From Paraburkholderia panacisoli (GTDB lineage Bacteria; Pseudomonadota; Gammaproteobacteria; Burkholderiales; Burkholderiaceae): a stretch of 64,000 nucleotides of DNA. Positions 20,074 to 28,963 of the stretch are shown here, piece by piece (position 1 is the first letter of the stretch; the number at the start of each line of letters is the position of its first letter). The stretch covers positions 1-64,000 of the forward strand of contig NZ_VTUZ01000031.1 of NCBI RefSeq assembly GCF_008369935.1. The letters are read 5' to 3'. The translations under genes and the position numbers were made by a program. The notes below the pieces were generated by a model. That model did not search any database, was not told where the DNA came from, and saw only the letters and a program-made list of their open reading frames with translations.

Positions 20074-20397
20074 TCAGCGCGCGAGCAGCGCGAGCTTTTC
20101 CTTCACGTCCTTGAACTCGTCGGCTTCCGGCAGCGGCGCCTTGGTCTTGGTGATGCTCGGCCAGCTCTTCGCCAGATCGGCATTCAGCTCGATGAAGTCC
20201 TGCTGGTCGCCCGGCACATCTTCTTCGGCATAAATGGCGTTCACCGGGCATTCGGCTACGCACACGGCGCAGTCGATGCATTCATCGGGGTCGATCGCGA
20301 GGAAGTTGGGACCTTCGCGAAAGCAGTCCACCGGGCACACATCGACGCAGTCGGTATAGCGGCACTTGATGCAGCTTTCGGTCACAACGTGAGTCAT
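20074..20397 (-). CDS. fdxA: 7Fe ferredoxin FdxA
   Basis: 107 residues. The N-terminal cysteines C9, C12, C17, C21, C25 and the second set C40, C43, C46, C50 follow the pattern of seven-iron ferredoxins holding one [3Fe-4S] and one [4Fe-4S] cluster. The C-terminal extension (residues about 60-107, ending KEKLALLAR) is typical of FdxA. It carries electrons in the cytoplasm; partners cannot be named from the sequence. It is divergent from pncB with a 301-bp gap. Confidence 0.96.
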   Translation of the reverse strand: MTHVVTESCIKCRYTDCVDVCPVDCFREGPNFLAIDPDECIDCAVCVAECPVNAIYAEEDVPGDQQDFIELNADLAKSWPSITKTKAPLPEADEFKDVKEKLALLAR

Positions 20398-20619
20398 TCA
20401 GGCAGCTCCTGCATGCGGAATCAGGGAAGGCGCAAACGCCAAAAGCGCTATTGTAACGTAACGTCAAGTGGCGCATGCAGCATCGGCCAACGCCTTTTAT
20501 ATGTTTTCGTGATTAGTTTATGACCCCCGGCAAGGGACTTTCTTCAGGCGCCCAGCTAGAGCCCGCCGGCGCGCTGAAGCCTGACGCATTCGGGTAACAT
20601 GCGACAGGTCGGCGCATGG

Positions 20620-20676
20620 GTGCGCCACAGGCGCACGGGTGAGTCAGGCCTTTTGAGTCGGGCCTTTTCGTTTTTT
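20620..20676 (+). promoter_or_regulatory. pncB leader: hairpin, tandem 14-mer and T-run
   Basis: The 301-bp gap 20398-20698 separates fdxA and pncB, and its pncB-proximal part is structured. A perfect 7-bp hairpin (20620-20626 with 20630-20636) is followed by two tandem copies of GAGTCAGGCCTTTT (second copy with one change; 20641-20668), which can pair as AGGCC/GGCCT ahead of a T-rich run ending at 20676. The T-run is 22 bases before the pncB ATG. It looks like a terminator or attenuator in the leader; its function is untested. Confidence 0.4.
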
Positions 20677-20698
20677 CAGCGATCCAGTTCGCACCATC

Positions 20699-21895
20699 AT
20701 GATTATTACTTCGCTGCTCGATACCGATCTGTACAAGTTCACGATGATGCAAGTGGTGTTGCATCATTTTCCCGCCGCGAACGTGGAGTACCGTTTCCGC
20801 TGCCGCACGCCGAATGTCGATCTCGTGCCGTATATCAGCGAGATTCGCGACGAAGTGCGCAAGCTCTGCGACCTGCGCTTCACCGACGACGAGCTCGACT
20901 ACTTGCGGCGCATGCGCTTCATCAAGGGCGACTTCATCGAGTTTCTCGCGCTGTTCCATCTGAACGAGAAATACATTTCGATCGAACCGTCGCCGAAGGG
21001 CAATGGCGAAATCGACATCGAGATCAAGGGGCCGTGGCTGCATACGATCCTGTTCGAGATTCCGATGCTCGCGATCGTCAACGAGGTCTATTTCCGCAAC
21101 ACGCAGCAAACGCCCGACTACAGCGAAGGGCGCGGGCGTCTCGTCGAAAAGATGCAATTGCTGGGCGCGCGGTCCGAATTCGCCGACTGCAAGATCGCCG
21201 ACTACGGCACGCGCCGCCGCTTCTCGAAGCAATGGCACGAGGAAGTGATCCTCACGCTGAAAGACGGTCTCGGCGAGCAGTTCGCCGGTACCAGCAACGT
21301 CTTCTACGCGATGAAGCACAATCTCACGCCGCTCGGCACGATGGCGCATGAATACCTGCAGGCCTGCCAGGCGCTCGGCCCCCGGTTGCGCGACTCGCAG
21401 ACCTTCGGCTTCGAAATGTGGGCGAAGGAATATCGCGGCGACCTGGGTATCGCGCTGTCCGACGTGTACGGCATGCAGGCTTTCCTGCGCGACTTCGACA
21501 TGTACTTCTGCAAGCTGTTCGACGGCGCGCGTCATGATTCCGGCGACCCGTTCGACTGGGGCGAGCGCCTGCTCAAACACTACGAGGCGAACCGCTGCGA
21601 CCCGCGCACCAAGGTCCTCGTGTTCTCCGACGCGCTCGACATTCCGAAGGTGCTGCAACTCTACGAGCGCTTTCGCGGCCGCTGCAAGCTGGCCTTCGGC
21701 GTCGGCACCAATCTGACCAACGACCTCGGCTATAACCCGCTGCAGATCGTCATCAAGATGGTTCGCTGCAATGGTCAGCCGGTGGCGAAGCTGTCGGATT
21801 CGCCGGGCAAGAACATGTGCGAAGACAAGGCCTACCTCGCGTATTTGCGGCAGGTGTTCGGCATCGCCCAGCCTGACGAAGAGGCGGCGAAATAA
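20699..21895 (+). CDS. pncB: nicotinate phosphoribosyltransferase
   Basis: 398 residues, the usual size. It forms nicotinate mononucleotide from nicotinate and phosphoribosyl pyrophosphate, using ATP, in the salvage branch of NAD synthesis. The start ITSLLDTDLYKFTMMQVVL is characteristic, as are the GTRRRFSKQWH phosphate-binding stretch and FGVGTNLTND near the end. It is cytoplasmic. The gene is first in a plus-strand run, but a 164-bp gap with its own -10 box separates it from the next gene, so it is probably a separate unit. Confidence 0.97.
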   Translation: MIITSLLDTDLYKFTMMQVVLHHFPAANVEYRFRCRTPNVDLVPYISEIRDEVRKLCDLRFTDDELDYLRRMRFIKGDFIEFLALFHLNEKYISIEPSPKGNGEIDIEIKGPWLHTILFEIPMLAIVNEVYFRNTQQTPDYSEGRGRLVEKMQLLGARSEFADCKIADYGTRRRFSKQWHEEVILTLKDGLGEQFAGTSNVFYAMKHNLTPLGTMAHEYLQACQALGPRLRDSQTFGFEMWAKEYRGDLGIALSDVYGMQAFLRDFDMYFCKLFDGARHDSGDPFDWGERLLKHYEANRCDPRTKVLVFSDALDIPKVLQLYERFRGRCKLAFGVGTNLTNDLGYNPLQIVIKMVRCNGQPVAKLSDSPGKNMCEDKAYLAYLRQVFGIAQPDEEAAK

Positions 21896-22012
21896 CGCGC
21901 TTCACGCGCTGCGCGGGTTCATGCAACGGCTAGCGTGGTCATCACTTTGAACGCGCGGGCGCCGCCTCGCAATATGCCGTTCGGCCAGGGTGTTCGCGCG
22001 AAGGTCGGCCGG

Positions 22013-22018
22013 TATAAT
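22013..22018 (+). promoter_or_regulatory. -10 box for the lutC-like gene
   Basis: A perfect TATAAT lies 41 bases before the start codon at 22060. The best -35 candidate, TGTTCG at 21991-21996, is poor. The spacing and perfect -10 make it a likely start for the lutC-antiporter transcript. Confidence 0.5.
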
Positions 22019-22059
22019 CCTCGTCACTTCGCACGGCTGTCGACATGAGGATCTCGCAT

Positions 22060-22722
22060 ATGGACACATCGATTGCCCGCCGCAACATCCTGGCGCGCAT
22101 CCGCGCCGCGCAAGGACGCGAGCCCGAGCCGTCGGCTGCCGAGCGCGACGCCGCGGCGGACTATCTCGAGCGTCATCCAGCCGGTCCGCGTCCGGAGATG
22201 TCGGCCGACCTGAGCGCTCGCTTCATCGAAGAAGCGCAGAAATTGGCGACCACGGTCGACACCGTTCAGACGCTTGCCGATGTGCCGGCCGCAGCGCATC
22301 GCTACCTCACGCATCACGGGTTGCCGCTCCAGGCTATCGCGTGGCAAACGCTGCAGGATCTGCAGTGGGCCGAAGCCGGCCTCACCGTTGAATTCCGCAA
22401 GCCGCAAGACGGTGACCTGGTCGGTCTCACCGGCTGCTTCTGCGCCACCGCCGAGACCGGCACGCTCGTGCTGCTGTCCGGGCCGCAAACCTACGCATCA
22501 GCCGGCCTGCTGCCGGAAACGCACATTGCCATCGTGCCGGCTTCGCGCATCGTCGCGGGGCATGAGGAAGCGTTCGGCCTGATCCGCAAAGAGCGCGGCG
22601 AACTGCCCCGCGCAGTCAATTTCGTCTCCGGGCCCTCGCGCACCGGCGATATCGAACAGACCATCGTGCTCGGCGCGCATGGCCCGTACCGGGTGCATGT
22701 GATCGTCGTGCAGGGTGCCTGA
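22060..22722 (+). CDS. lutC: LUD-domain protein (LutC/YkgG type)
   Basis: 220 residues. The body matches the LUD domain of LutC: GLTGCFCATAETGTLVLLSGP and, near the end, NFVSGPSRTGDIEQTIVLGAHGP. In lactate users LutABC forms an iron-sulphur lactate dehydrogenase complex, but lutA and lutB are not in this window, so this copy is an orphan and its role is unclear. The ATG at 22060 has a GAGG site 8-9 bases upstream; I rejected the ATG at 22045 because that site would then lie inside the gene. Confidence 0.8.
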   Translation: MDTSIARRNILARIRAAQGREPEPSAAERDAAADYLERHPAGPRPEMSADLSARFIEEAQKLATTVDTVQTLADVPAAAHRYLTHHGLPLQAIAWQTLQDLQWAEAGLTVEFRKPQDGDLVGLTGCFCATAETGTLVLLSGPQTYASAGLLPETHIAIVPASRIVAGHEEAFGLIRKERGELPRAVNFVSGPSRTGDIEQTIVLGAHGPYRVHVIVVQGA

Positions 22723-22792
22723 GCGAGTAGCGCGGCTACGCTCCAGCGCGCGTGGCCGCTCGCAATACTCGCAATAAAAGGAATTCAAGAAT

Positions 22793-24223
22793 ATGAAAGG
22801 GCATGCCGTGTGGGCGAGGATGTCGCTCGCCGCCGCACTGACGCTGGTTGCGTGGTCTCAACCGGTGTCTGCCGCGACGCTCGACGGCGCGAGCCTGTCG
22901 GCGCTGTGGGGCCTGCCATTCGCCGGCGTGCTGCTGTCGATTGCGGTATTTCCGCTGGTCGCGCCCGCGTTCTGGCATCACCATTTCGGCAAGATCGCGG
23001 CCGCGTGGGCGCTCGCGTTTCTCGTGCCGTTCGCGCTCAGCTTCGGTGTGCACGAGGCTTTCGGCGAGCTGGTGCATGCCATGCTTGCCGAGTACGTTCC
23101 GTTCATCCTCCTGCTGACGACGCTTTACACGGTCGCGGGCGGCATCTGCGTGCGCGGCAATCTGCACGGCACACCGCGCGTGAATACCGCGATCCTCGCG
23201 CTCGGCACGCTGCTGGCGAGCGTGATGGGCACGACCGGCGCGGCGATGCTGTTGATCCGTCCGCTGCTGCGCGCCAACGACAATCGCCGGCACGCGGTCC
23301 ATGTGGTCGTGTTCTTCATTTTTCTCGTGGCGAACGTGGGCGGTTCGCTGTCGCCATTGGGCGACCCGCCGCTCTTTCTCGGCTTCCTCGAGGGCGTCAG
23401 CTTTTTCTGGACCACGGTGCACCTCGCGCTGCCGATGCTGTTCGTCAGCGCCGTGCTGCTGGCCGGTTTCTATGCGCTCGATTCGTACTACTTTCATCAG
23501 CGTGAAGAGGAGCGCTCGCGCTTTCTCGATCCGACGCCCGAGGGCGCGCCGCGCGGCATCGACGGCAAGATCAATTTTCTGCTGCTCGCCGCGGTGATCG
23601 CGCTCGTGCTGATGAGCGGGCTATGGCGGCCGGGGGTGTCGTTCGACGTGTTCGGTACCCAGGTGGCGTTGCAGAATGCGGTACGCGATGTCGCGCTGAT
23701 CGCCGTCACGCTGCTGTCGCTCGCGCTGACGCCGCGCGCGGCGCGCGCGGGCAACGACTTCAACTGGGCGCCGATCGAGGAAGTGGCGAAACTGTTCGCC
23801 GGGATCTTCGTGACGATCGCGCCGGTCATCATGATGCTGCGCGCCGGCGAGGCCGGTGCGTTCGCGGGCGTCGTCCATCTGGTCAACGATCCTGCCGGCC
23901 AGCCGCGCGACATCATGTACTTCTGGGCGACTGGCCTGCTATCTTCGTTTCTCGACAACGCGCCGACCTATCTCGTGTTCTTCAACCTGGCCGGCGGCGA
24001 CGCGCAGACGTTGATGACCACCGGCGCGACCACGCTCGCCGCGATTTCGGCCGGCGCGGTGTTCATGGGCGCGAACACGTATATCGGCAACGCGCCGAAC
24101 TTCATGGTGAAAGCGATCGCACAGTCGCGCGGCGTTCGCATGCCGAGTTTTTTCGCTTTTATGGGCTGGTCCGGCGCGGTGCTGCTGCCGCTCTTCGCGC
24201 TCACCGGCTGGCTGTTTTTCTGA
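22793..24223 (+). CDS. sodium:proton antiporter-like membrane protein (NhaD/ArsB/CitMHS superfamily)
   Basis: 476 residues with 11-13 hydrophobic helices, including an N-terminal one (about 10-28) that may be a cleaved signal. The VANVGGSLSPLGDPPLFLGF segment and the later SSFLDNAPTYLVFFN and GANTYIGNAPN helices are the repeated ion-binding hairpins of the ion-transporter superfamily, most like NhaD-type Na+/H+ antiporters. It lies 70 bases after the lutC-like gene and may share its transcript. Ion specificity is inference. Confidence 0.85.
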   Translation: MKGHAVWARMSLAAALTLVAWSQPVSAATLDGASLSALWGLPFAGVLLSIAVFPLVAPAFWHHHFGKIAAAWALAFLVPFALSFGVHEAFGELVHAMLAEYVPFILLLTTLYTVAGGICVRGNLHGTPRVNTAILALGTLLASVMGTTGAAMLLIRPLLRANDNRRHAVHVVVFFIFLVANVGGSLSPLGDPPLFLGFLEGVSFFWTTVHLALPMLFVSAVLLAGFYALDSYYFHQREEERSRFLDPTPEGAPRGIDGKINFLLLAAVIALVLMSGLWRPGVSFDVFGTQVALQNAVRDVALIAVTLLSLALTPRAARAGNDFNWAPIEEVAKLFAGIFVTIAPVIMMLRAGEAGAFAGVVHLVNDPAGQPRDIMYFWATGLLSSFLDNAPTYLVFFNLAGGDAQTLMTTGATTLAAISAGAVFMGANTYIGNAPNFMVKAIAQSRGVRMPSFFAFMGWSGAVLLPLFALTGWLFF

Positions 24224-24277
24224 CGCTGATTTCGACGCCGAGGCATTTCCGCTCGACGCGCCATACGGAGAATTGCA

Positions 24278-25267
24278 ATGCAGAAAATCCTCGTCGCCCG
24301 TTCGATCTTTCCCGATGTGATTGAACGGCTCAAACAGTATTTCGACGTCGACAGTAACCAGGGCGACGTGCTGGCCGCCGACGAACTGAAGCGCCGTCTC
24401 GCGGATAAGGACGGCGCGCTGACCGCGGGCGAGCCGATCGACGCGAGCGTTCTGGCCGCGGCGCCGCGTCTGCGCGTGGTGTCGAACATGGCGGTGGGCT
24501 ACAACAACTTCGACATGGCCGCGTTCAACGCCGCGAACGTGCTTGGCACCAACACGCCGGACGTGCTCAACGAGTCGACCGCCGACTTCGGCTGGGCGTT
24601 GATGATGGCCGCGGCGCGGCGTATCGCCGAATCGGAGCACTGGCTGCGCGCGGGCAAATGGCAGAAGTGGAGCTACGACGGCTTTCTCGGCAACGATCTG
24701 TACGGCTCCACGCTCGGCGTGATCGGCATGGGCCGGATCGGCCAGGCGCTGGCGCGTCGCGCGAAGGGCTTCAACATGCAGGTGCTCTATCACAACCGCT
24801 CGCGCGTGGCGCCGGAGATCGAGGCCGAGCTGAACGCGGAATATGTATCGAAGCAGGACCTGTTGCGCCGCGCCGATCATGTCGTGCTGGTCGTGCCGTA
24901 CTCGAAGGAAAGCCATCACACGATCGGTGCGGCCGAACTCGCGCTGATGAAACCGACCGCTACGCTCACCAACATCGCACGTGGCGGCATCGTCGACGAC
25001 GCGGCGCTGGTCGAAGCCCTGCGCTCGAAGCAGATCGCGGCGGCCGGTCTGGACGTGTACGAAGGCGAGCCGCATCTGAATCCGGGTCTGCTGAGTGTGC
25101 CGAACGTCGTGCTGACGCCGCATATCGCGAGCGCGACCGAAGCCACGCGCCGCGCGATGGCGAACCTCGCCGCGGACAACCTGATCGCCGCGCTGGGCGA
25201 AGGGCCGCGCGCCGGCCAGGCGCCGAATCCGATCAACCCGGATGTGATCGGCAAGGCGCGTTCATGA
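24278..25267 (+). CDS. D-2-hydroxyacid dehydrogenase (glyoxylate/hydroxypyruvate reductase type)
   Basis: 329 residues, NAD(P)-dependent. The Rossmann motif GVIGMGRIGQALARR (about residues 147-161) binds the cofactor; ARGGIVDDAALVEAL and PHIASAT bring the catalytic Arg and His region. It resembles GhrB, which reduces glyoxylate or hydroxypyruvate, but substrate choice in this family cannot be fixed from sequence. Its TGA overlaps the rmuC ATG by 4 bases, so the two are translationally coupled. Confidence 0.9.
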   Translation: MQKILVARSIFPDVIERLKQYFDVDSNQGDVLAADELKRRLADKDGALTAGEPIDASVLAAAPRLRVVSNMAVGYNNFDMAAFNAANVLGTNTPDVLNESTADFGWALMMAAARRIAESEHWLRAGKWQKWSYDGFLGNDLYGSTLGVIGMGRIGQALARRAKGFNMQVLYHNRSRVAPEIEAELNAEYVSKQDLLRRADHVVLVVPYSKESHHTIGAAELALMKPTATLTNIARGGIVDDAALVEALRSKQIAAAGLDVYEGEPHLNPGLLSVPNVVLTPHIASATEATRRAMANLAADNLIAALGEGPRAGQAPNPINPDVIGKARS

Positions 25268-26712
25268 TGATGATTCTGGTGGCGGCCGTCGCGGTGCTGG
25301 CGGTCGCATGGGTCATCGCGGTGGCGCTGCTGCTGCGCGTTCAGGGCCGCGCGGACGACCACGAACAGTTCGAACTGCTCAACGAACGTCTCGATGTTGC
25401 CGCGGACACGCAAGCGCACGCGTACGAGCGTCTCGAACGGCAACTGCGCAACGATATCGCCGAGACGGCGCGGGTGTCGCGCACCGAGCAGAGCAGCGGC
25501 TTCGCGCACTTTCAACAGACGCTCGCCGCGCAGTTCAGCAGCATGACCACGGTGCAGAGCGGCAAGATCGACGGTTTCGCGCAGCAGCTCGACGCGGTGC
25601 GTCACAGCCTGCAGGCGCAAGCCCAGCAGGCCCGCGACGAACAGGGCCGCACGCTCAAGCAGTTCGGCGACACGCTGAGCCTGCAACTGGGACACCTCAC
25701 CGAGGCGAACGACCGGCGCTTCGCCGAAGTGCGCGCGACCATCGAACAGCGGCTGAAGGATATCGAGGCGAACAACTCGGCCAAGCTCGAGGAAATGCGC
25801 CGCACGGTCGACGAAAAGCTGCACGCCACGCTCGAACAGCGCCTGGGCGAATCGTTCAAGCAGGTGTCCGACCGGCTCGAACAGGTGCATCGCGGGCTGG
25901 GCGAGATGCAGACGCTGGCGGCCGGCGTGGGCGATCTGAAGAAGGTGCTCACCAACGTCAAGACACGTGGCACGTGGGGCGAAGTGCAACTGGAAGCGTT
26001 GCTCGAACAGTTGCTCACCGCCGATCAATACGCGAAAAACGTCGCGACGGTACCCAAGAGCGCGGAGCGGGTCGAGTTCGCGATCCGCTTGCCGGGACGC
26101 GCGGAGCAGGGCGCCGCGGCGGCGCCCGTCTGGCTGCCGATCGACGCCAAATTCCCGCGCGAAGACTACGAGCGTCTGATCGAAGCGCAGGAGCGCGCCG
26201 ATCCGGTCGCGGTGGAAGAGGCGTCACGCGCGCTCGAAGCGCGGATTCGCGCGGAGGCGCGTGCGATCGCCGAGAAGTATGTGGCGCCGCCGCACACCAC
26301 CGACTTCGCGCTGCTGTTCCTGCCGACCGAAGGCCTGTATGCGGAAGTGCTGCGCCGGCCTGGACTCACGGATCTGCTGCAGCGCGACTATCGCGTGACG
26401 ATTGCGGGTCCGACCACCCTGACCGCGTTGCTCAATAGTTTGCAGATGGGCTTCCGCACGCTCGCGATCGAAAAGCGGTCGAGCGAGGTGTGGCAGGTGC
26501 TCGGCGCGGTGAAAACGGAGTTCGGCAAATTCGGCGACGTGCTGGCGAAGACCAGGGCGCAGCTGGAAACCGTCACGCGTTCGATCGAAGCGGCGGAAAC
26601 ACGCACCCGCGTGATGAGCCGCAAGCTGCGTGACGTCGAGGCGTTGCCGGGAGAGGAGGCGAGCGGCCTGCTCGGCGATGCGCTGTCGAGTGTGGACCCC
26701 GAGGAGCAATAA
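25264..26712 (+). CDS. rmuC: DNA recombination protein RmuC
   Basis: 482 residues. One N-terminal transmembrane helix (about 3-25) is followed by a long coiled coil (about 35-210) and the conserved RmuC nuclease-like domain, with the NVKTRGTWGEVQLEALLEQ block (about residues 235-253) and the later LPIDAKFPREDYERL stretch. RmuC limits inversion between short inverted repeats. The ATG at 25264 overlaps the previous gene's stop; the frame extends upstream into that gene, but the membrane helix sets the start. Confidence 0.94.
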   Translation: MMMILVAAVAVLAVAWVIAVALLLRVQGRADDHEQFELLNERLDVAADTQAHAYERLERQLRNDIAETARVSRTEQSSGFAHFQQTLAAQFSSMTTVQSGKIDGFAQQLDAVRHSLQAQAQQARDEQGRTLKQFGDTLSLQLGHLTEANDRRFAEVRATIEQRLKDIEANNSAKLEEMRRTVDEKLHATLEQRLGESFKQVSDRLEQVHRGLGEMQTLAAGVGDLKKVLTNVKTRGTWGEVQLEALLEQLLTADQYAKNVATVPKSAERVEFAIRLPGRAEQGAAAAPVWLPIDAKFPREDYERLIEAQERADPVAVEEASRALEARIRAEARAIAEKYVAPPHTTDFALLFLPTEGLYAEVLRRPGLTDLLQRDYRVTIAGPTTLTALLNSLQMGFRTLAIEKRSSEVWQVLGAVKTEFGKFGDVLAKTRAQLETVTRSIEAAETRTRVMSRKLRDVEALPGEEASGLLGDALSSVDPEEQ

Positions 26713-26757
26713 GGCTGCAACGAGGCTGAGCGTCGAGCGGGCGGCCCGGCGCGAAGC

Positions 26758-27258
26758 TTAGACGCCGTCGGCTCTAACCGCGCCCGCGGCCAACTGTTGA
26801 AGCGCATCGCCTGTCACCCGCACCACGCGCCAGTCCGGCAACACGGTCGCTCCCATCTTCTGATAGAAGTCGATCGCGGGCTGGTTCCAGTTCAGCACCG
26901 TCCACTCGAAACGCGCGCATTGCCGCTCCACCGCCAGGGCCGCAAGGCGCCGCAGCAACGCGGTGCCGAGGCCGCTGCCGCGTTGCGAGGGTTGCACGTA
27001 CACGTCTTCCAGATACAGCCCGCGCCTGCCGGCGAAACTCGAATAATTATGGAAGAACAGGGCATAGCCGACGATGCGTCCGGCGTGTTGCGCGACCAGC
27101 GCTTCAATCGACGGCCGCGCGCCGAATAGCGCGTCGAAGAGACCCTCTTCGGTCGCGACAAAGACGTGCGTGAGGCTTTCGAATTGCGCCAGTTCGTACG
27201 TCAGCGCGAAGATGGCGCCGGTGTCCGCGGGCGCGGCGGCGCGGATCGTCGCGGGCAT
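26758..27258 (-). CDS. GNAT-family N-acetyltransferase
   Basis: 166 residues, a single GNAT domain. The acetyl-CoA site QRGSGLGTALLRRLA is at about residues 92-106, preceded by the YLEDVYVQP strand; NWNQPAIDFYQKMGA follows. This arrangement resembles diamine/polyamine acetyltransferases, but the acceptor is not certain. The start codon overlaps the stop of the upstream small membrane protein by one base (TAATG), so the two are coupled. Confidence 0.9.
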   Translation of the reverse strand: MPATIRAAAPADTGAIFALTYELAQFESLTHVFVATEEGLFDALFGARPSIEALVAQHAGRIVGYALFFHNYSSFAGRRGLYLEDVYVQPSQRGSGLGTALLRRLAALAVERQCARFEWTVLNWNQPAIDFYQKMGATVLPDWRVVRVTGDALQQLAAGAVRADGV

Positions 27259-27533
27259 TACGCCTCTTCCGGCGCGTCGGTCAGATGAATTTCAATGCCG
27301 CCGAAGCGCGATGCAACCCAGTTGTACGCGTGACAGGCGATCCACAGCAGCACGAAGCCGAGGATCGCATTCAGCAACAGCGCGCTGAACACCGTGCTCA
27401 ATTCCACCGAGCCGTAGCGAATGAACGCGACCAGCACGCCCAGCAGCACGATCGGCACCGAGAACGTCAGATACACGAGGATGAGCGCTTTGGCCGTCTG
27501 TCCAGGTGCAATGAACGAGATCTGTTTTTTCAT
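27258..27533 (-). CDS. small two-helix inner-membrane protein
   Basis: 91 residues. A short charged start (MKKQISFIAPGQTAK) precedes two hydrophobic helices (about 16-38 and 46-66), and the tail ends in an acidic stretch. The layout is like small DUF3566-type membrane proteins, a tentative match. It lies 68 bases after moeA on the same strand and overlaps the GNAT gene by one base, so it could be at the end of the molybdenum-cofactor transcript. Confidence 0.75.
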   Translation of the reverse strand: MKKQISFIAPGQTAKALILVYLTFSVPIVLLGVLVAFIRYGSVELSTVFSALLLNAILGFVLLWIACHAYNWVASRFGGIEIHLTDAPEEA

Positions 27534-27601
27534 GTAGGTCCAACCCGTGTGTCGTTGTGGTAATGAATGGGTAAAGCTGCAAACGGCCGCTCGCGCAAGC
27601 G

Positions 27602-28903
27602 TTATACGAGGCCGTCGAATAGCATGATCGCGACGCGTTCTCCCTCGGCAATCGCGCCTTCGTCGTGTCCGAGCACGATGAAGCAATTGGCTTCGCTCAT
27701 CGAACTCAGCACGCCGGAGCTTTGCGAGCCGGTCGGCGTGACGCGCCAGTATCCGTGCGCGTCCTGCTCCGCGATGCCGCGCTGGAACTCGGTCCGGCCG
27801 GCGCGTTTGCGGATGGCCTGGCGGCTTTTCGCGTGAATCGTCGGCAGCGGGCGCGGCGTCGCGCCGGACATCAGCAACAGCACTTCCCGCACGATCTGAT
27901 AGAACGCCACCATCACGGCGACCGGATTGCCCGGCAACCCGAAGAATAGCGCCGGCTGCCCGACGCCCGGCCGCGCGCCTGACCAGATCCGGCCAAACGC
28001 GAGCGGCCGGCCTGGCCGCATCGCCAGACTCCAGAACGCGACGTCGCCGAAGGTCTGCAGCAGTTGCCTCGTGAAATCAGCCTCGCCGACCGACACGCCG
28101 CCCGAGGTCAGCACCACGTCGGCGCTCGCCGCGGCGCTGCGCAACGCGGCGTCCAGCGCGGCGGGCTCGTCGCGCACCACGCCGAGATCGAGGGCGTCGA
28201 CGTTCAGGCGCCGCAGCATCGCAAACAGCGTGTAGCGGTTGCTGTCGTAGACGGAGCCCGCATCGAGCGGCTCGCCAAGCGAGCGTAATTCGTCGCCGGT
28301 CGAGAAGAACGCGACGCGCAGGCGCCGCCGTACATTCACTTCGCCGATCCCGAGCGACGCCAGCAACCCGAGGTCCGATGCCTGCACGACGCGGCCGGCC
28401 CGTAGCGCGGCATGGCCGCGGGCGAGATCTTCGCCGGCGAGGCGGCGATTGGCGCCGGGCGAGACGGCGTCGGCCGCGAAACGGATCGTCGTCGCATCCG
28501 CGCTGCGCTCGACCAGTTCCTGCGGCACGACCGTGTCGCAGTCTGCGGGCATGCAGGCACCGGTCATTACGCGCACGCATTGGTTCGCCTCGACGCGGCC
28601 CGCGAACGGATGCCCGGCCAGCGCCTTGCCGACGATGGTCAGATCGATGGCGGATGCTTCCGTTGCCAGCGCCGCGCGCTTGAACGCGTAGCCGTCCATC
28701 GCGGAATTGTCATGCGAAGGAACGTTGATCGGCGACATGATATCGGCGGCGAGCACGCGGTCGAGCGCGTCGCGCAACGCCACGCGTTCGACGGCCGTGA
28801 CCGGTGCGGCCCACTGGCGAACAATGGCCTGGGCAGCCGGAACGGGTAGCGCGTGAGGATCGTATTGCGCGACGCAGCGGGAAAATTCGTTAAGCGTGGT
28901 CAT
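27602..28903 (-). CDS. moeA: molybdopterin molybdotransferase MoeA
   Basis: 433 residues. MoeA inserts molybdate into adenylated molybdopterin in the last common step of Mo-cofactor synthesis. Seen are the SPINVPSHDNSAMDGYAFK start region, TGACMPADCDTVVPQE, the VLTSGGVSVGEADF MoCF-fold motif and FGLPGNPVAVMVAF. It is third in the cluster moaA-mobA-moeA, 60 bases after mobA. Length is normal. Confidence 0.95.
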   Translation of the reverse strand: MTTLNEFSRCVAQYDPHALPVPAAQAIVRQWAAPVTAVERVALRDALDRVLAADIMSPINVPSHDNSAMDGYAFKRAALATEASAIDLTIVGKALAGHPFAGRVEANQCVRVMTGACMPADCDTVVPQELVERSADATTIRFAADAVSPGANRRLAGEDLARGHAALRAGRVVQASDLGLLASLGIGEVNVRRRLRVAFFSTGDELRSLGEPLDAGSVYDSNRYTLFAMLRRLNVDALDLGVVRDEPAALDAALRSAAASADVVLTSGGVSVGEADFTRQLLQTFGDVAFWSLAMRPGRPLAFGRIWSGARPGVGQPALFFGLPGNPVAVMVAFYQIVREVLLLMSGATPRPLPTIHAKSRQAIRKRAGRTEFQRGIAEQDAHGYWRVTPTGSQSSGVLSSMSEANCFIVLGHDEGAIAEGERVAIMLFDGLV

Positions 28904-28963
28904 GAAGGGCTGGGCGTCGCGACCGGAGAAGGGCGCGGCTGTTGCCGTGCGGTCGGGCGGAGA

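Noticed and set aside
24658..26712. A longer frame joined to rmuC, starting inside the dehydrogenase gene
   Set aside because: The extra part is an out-of-frame reading of the dehydrogenase; RmuC begins with its membrane helix at 25264.
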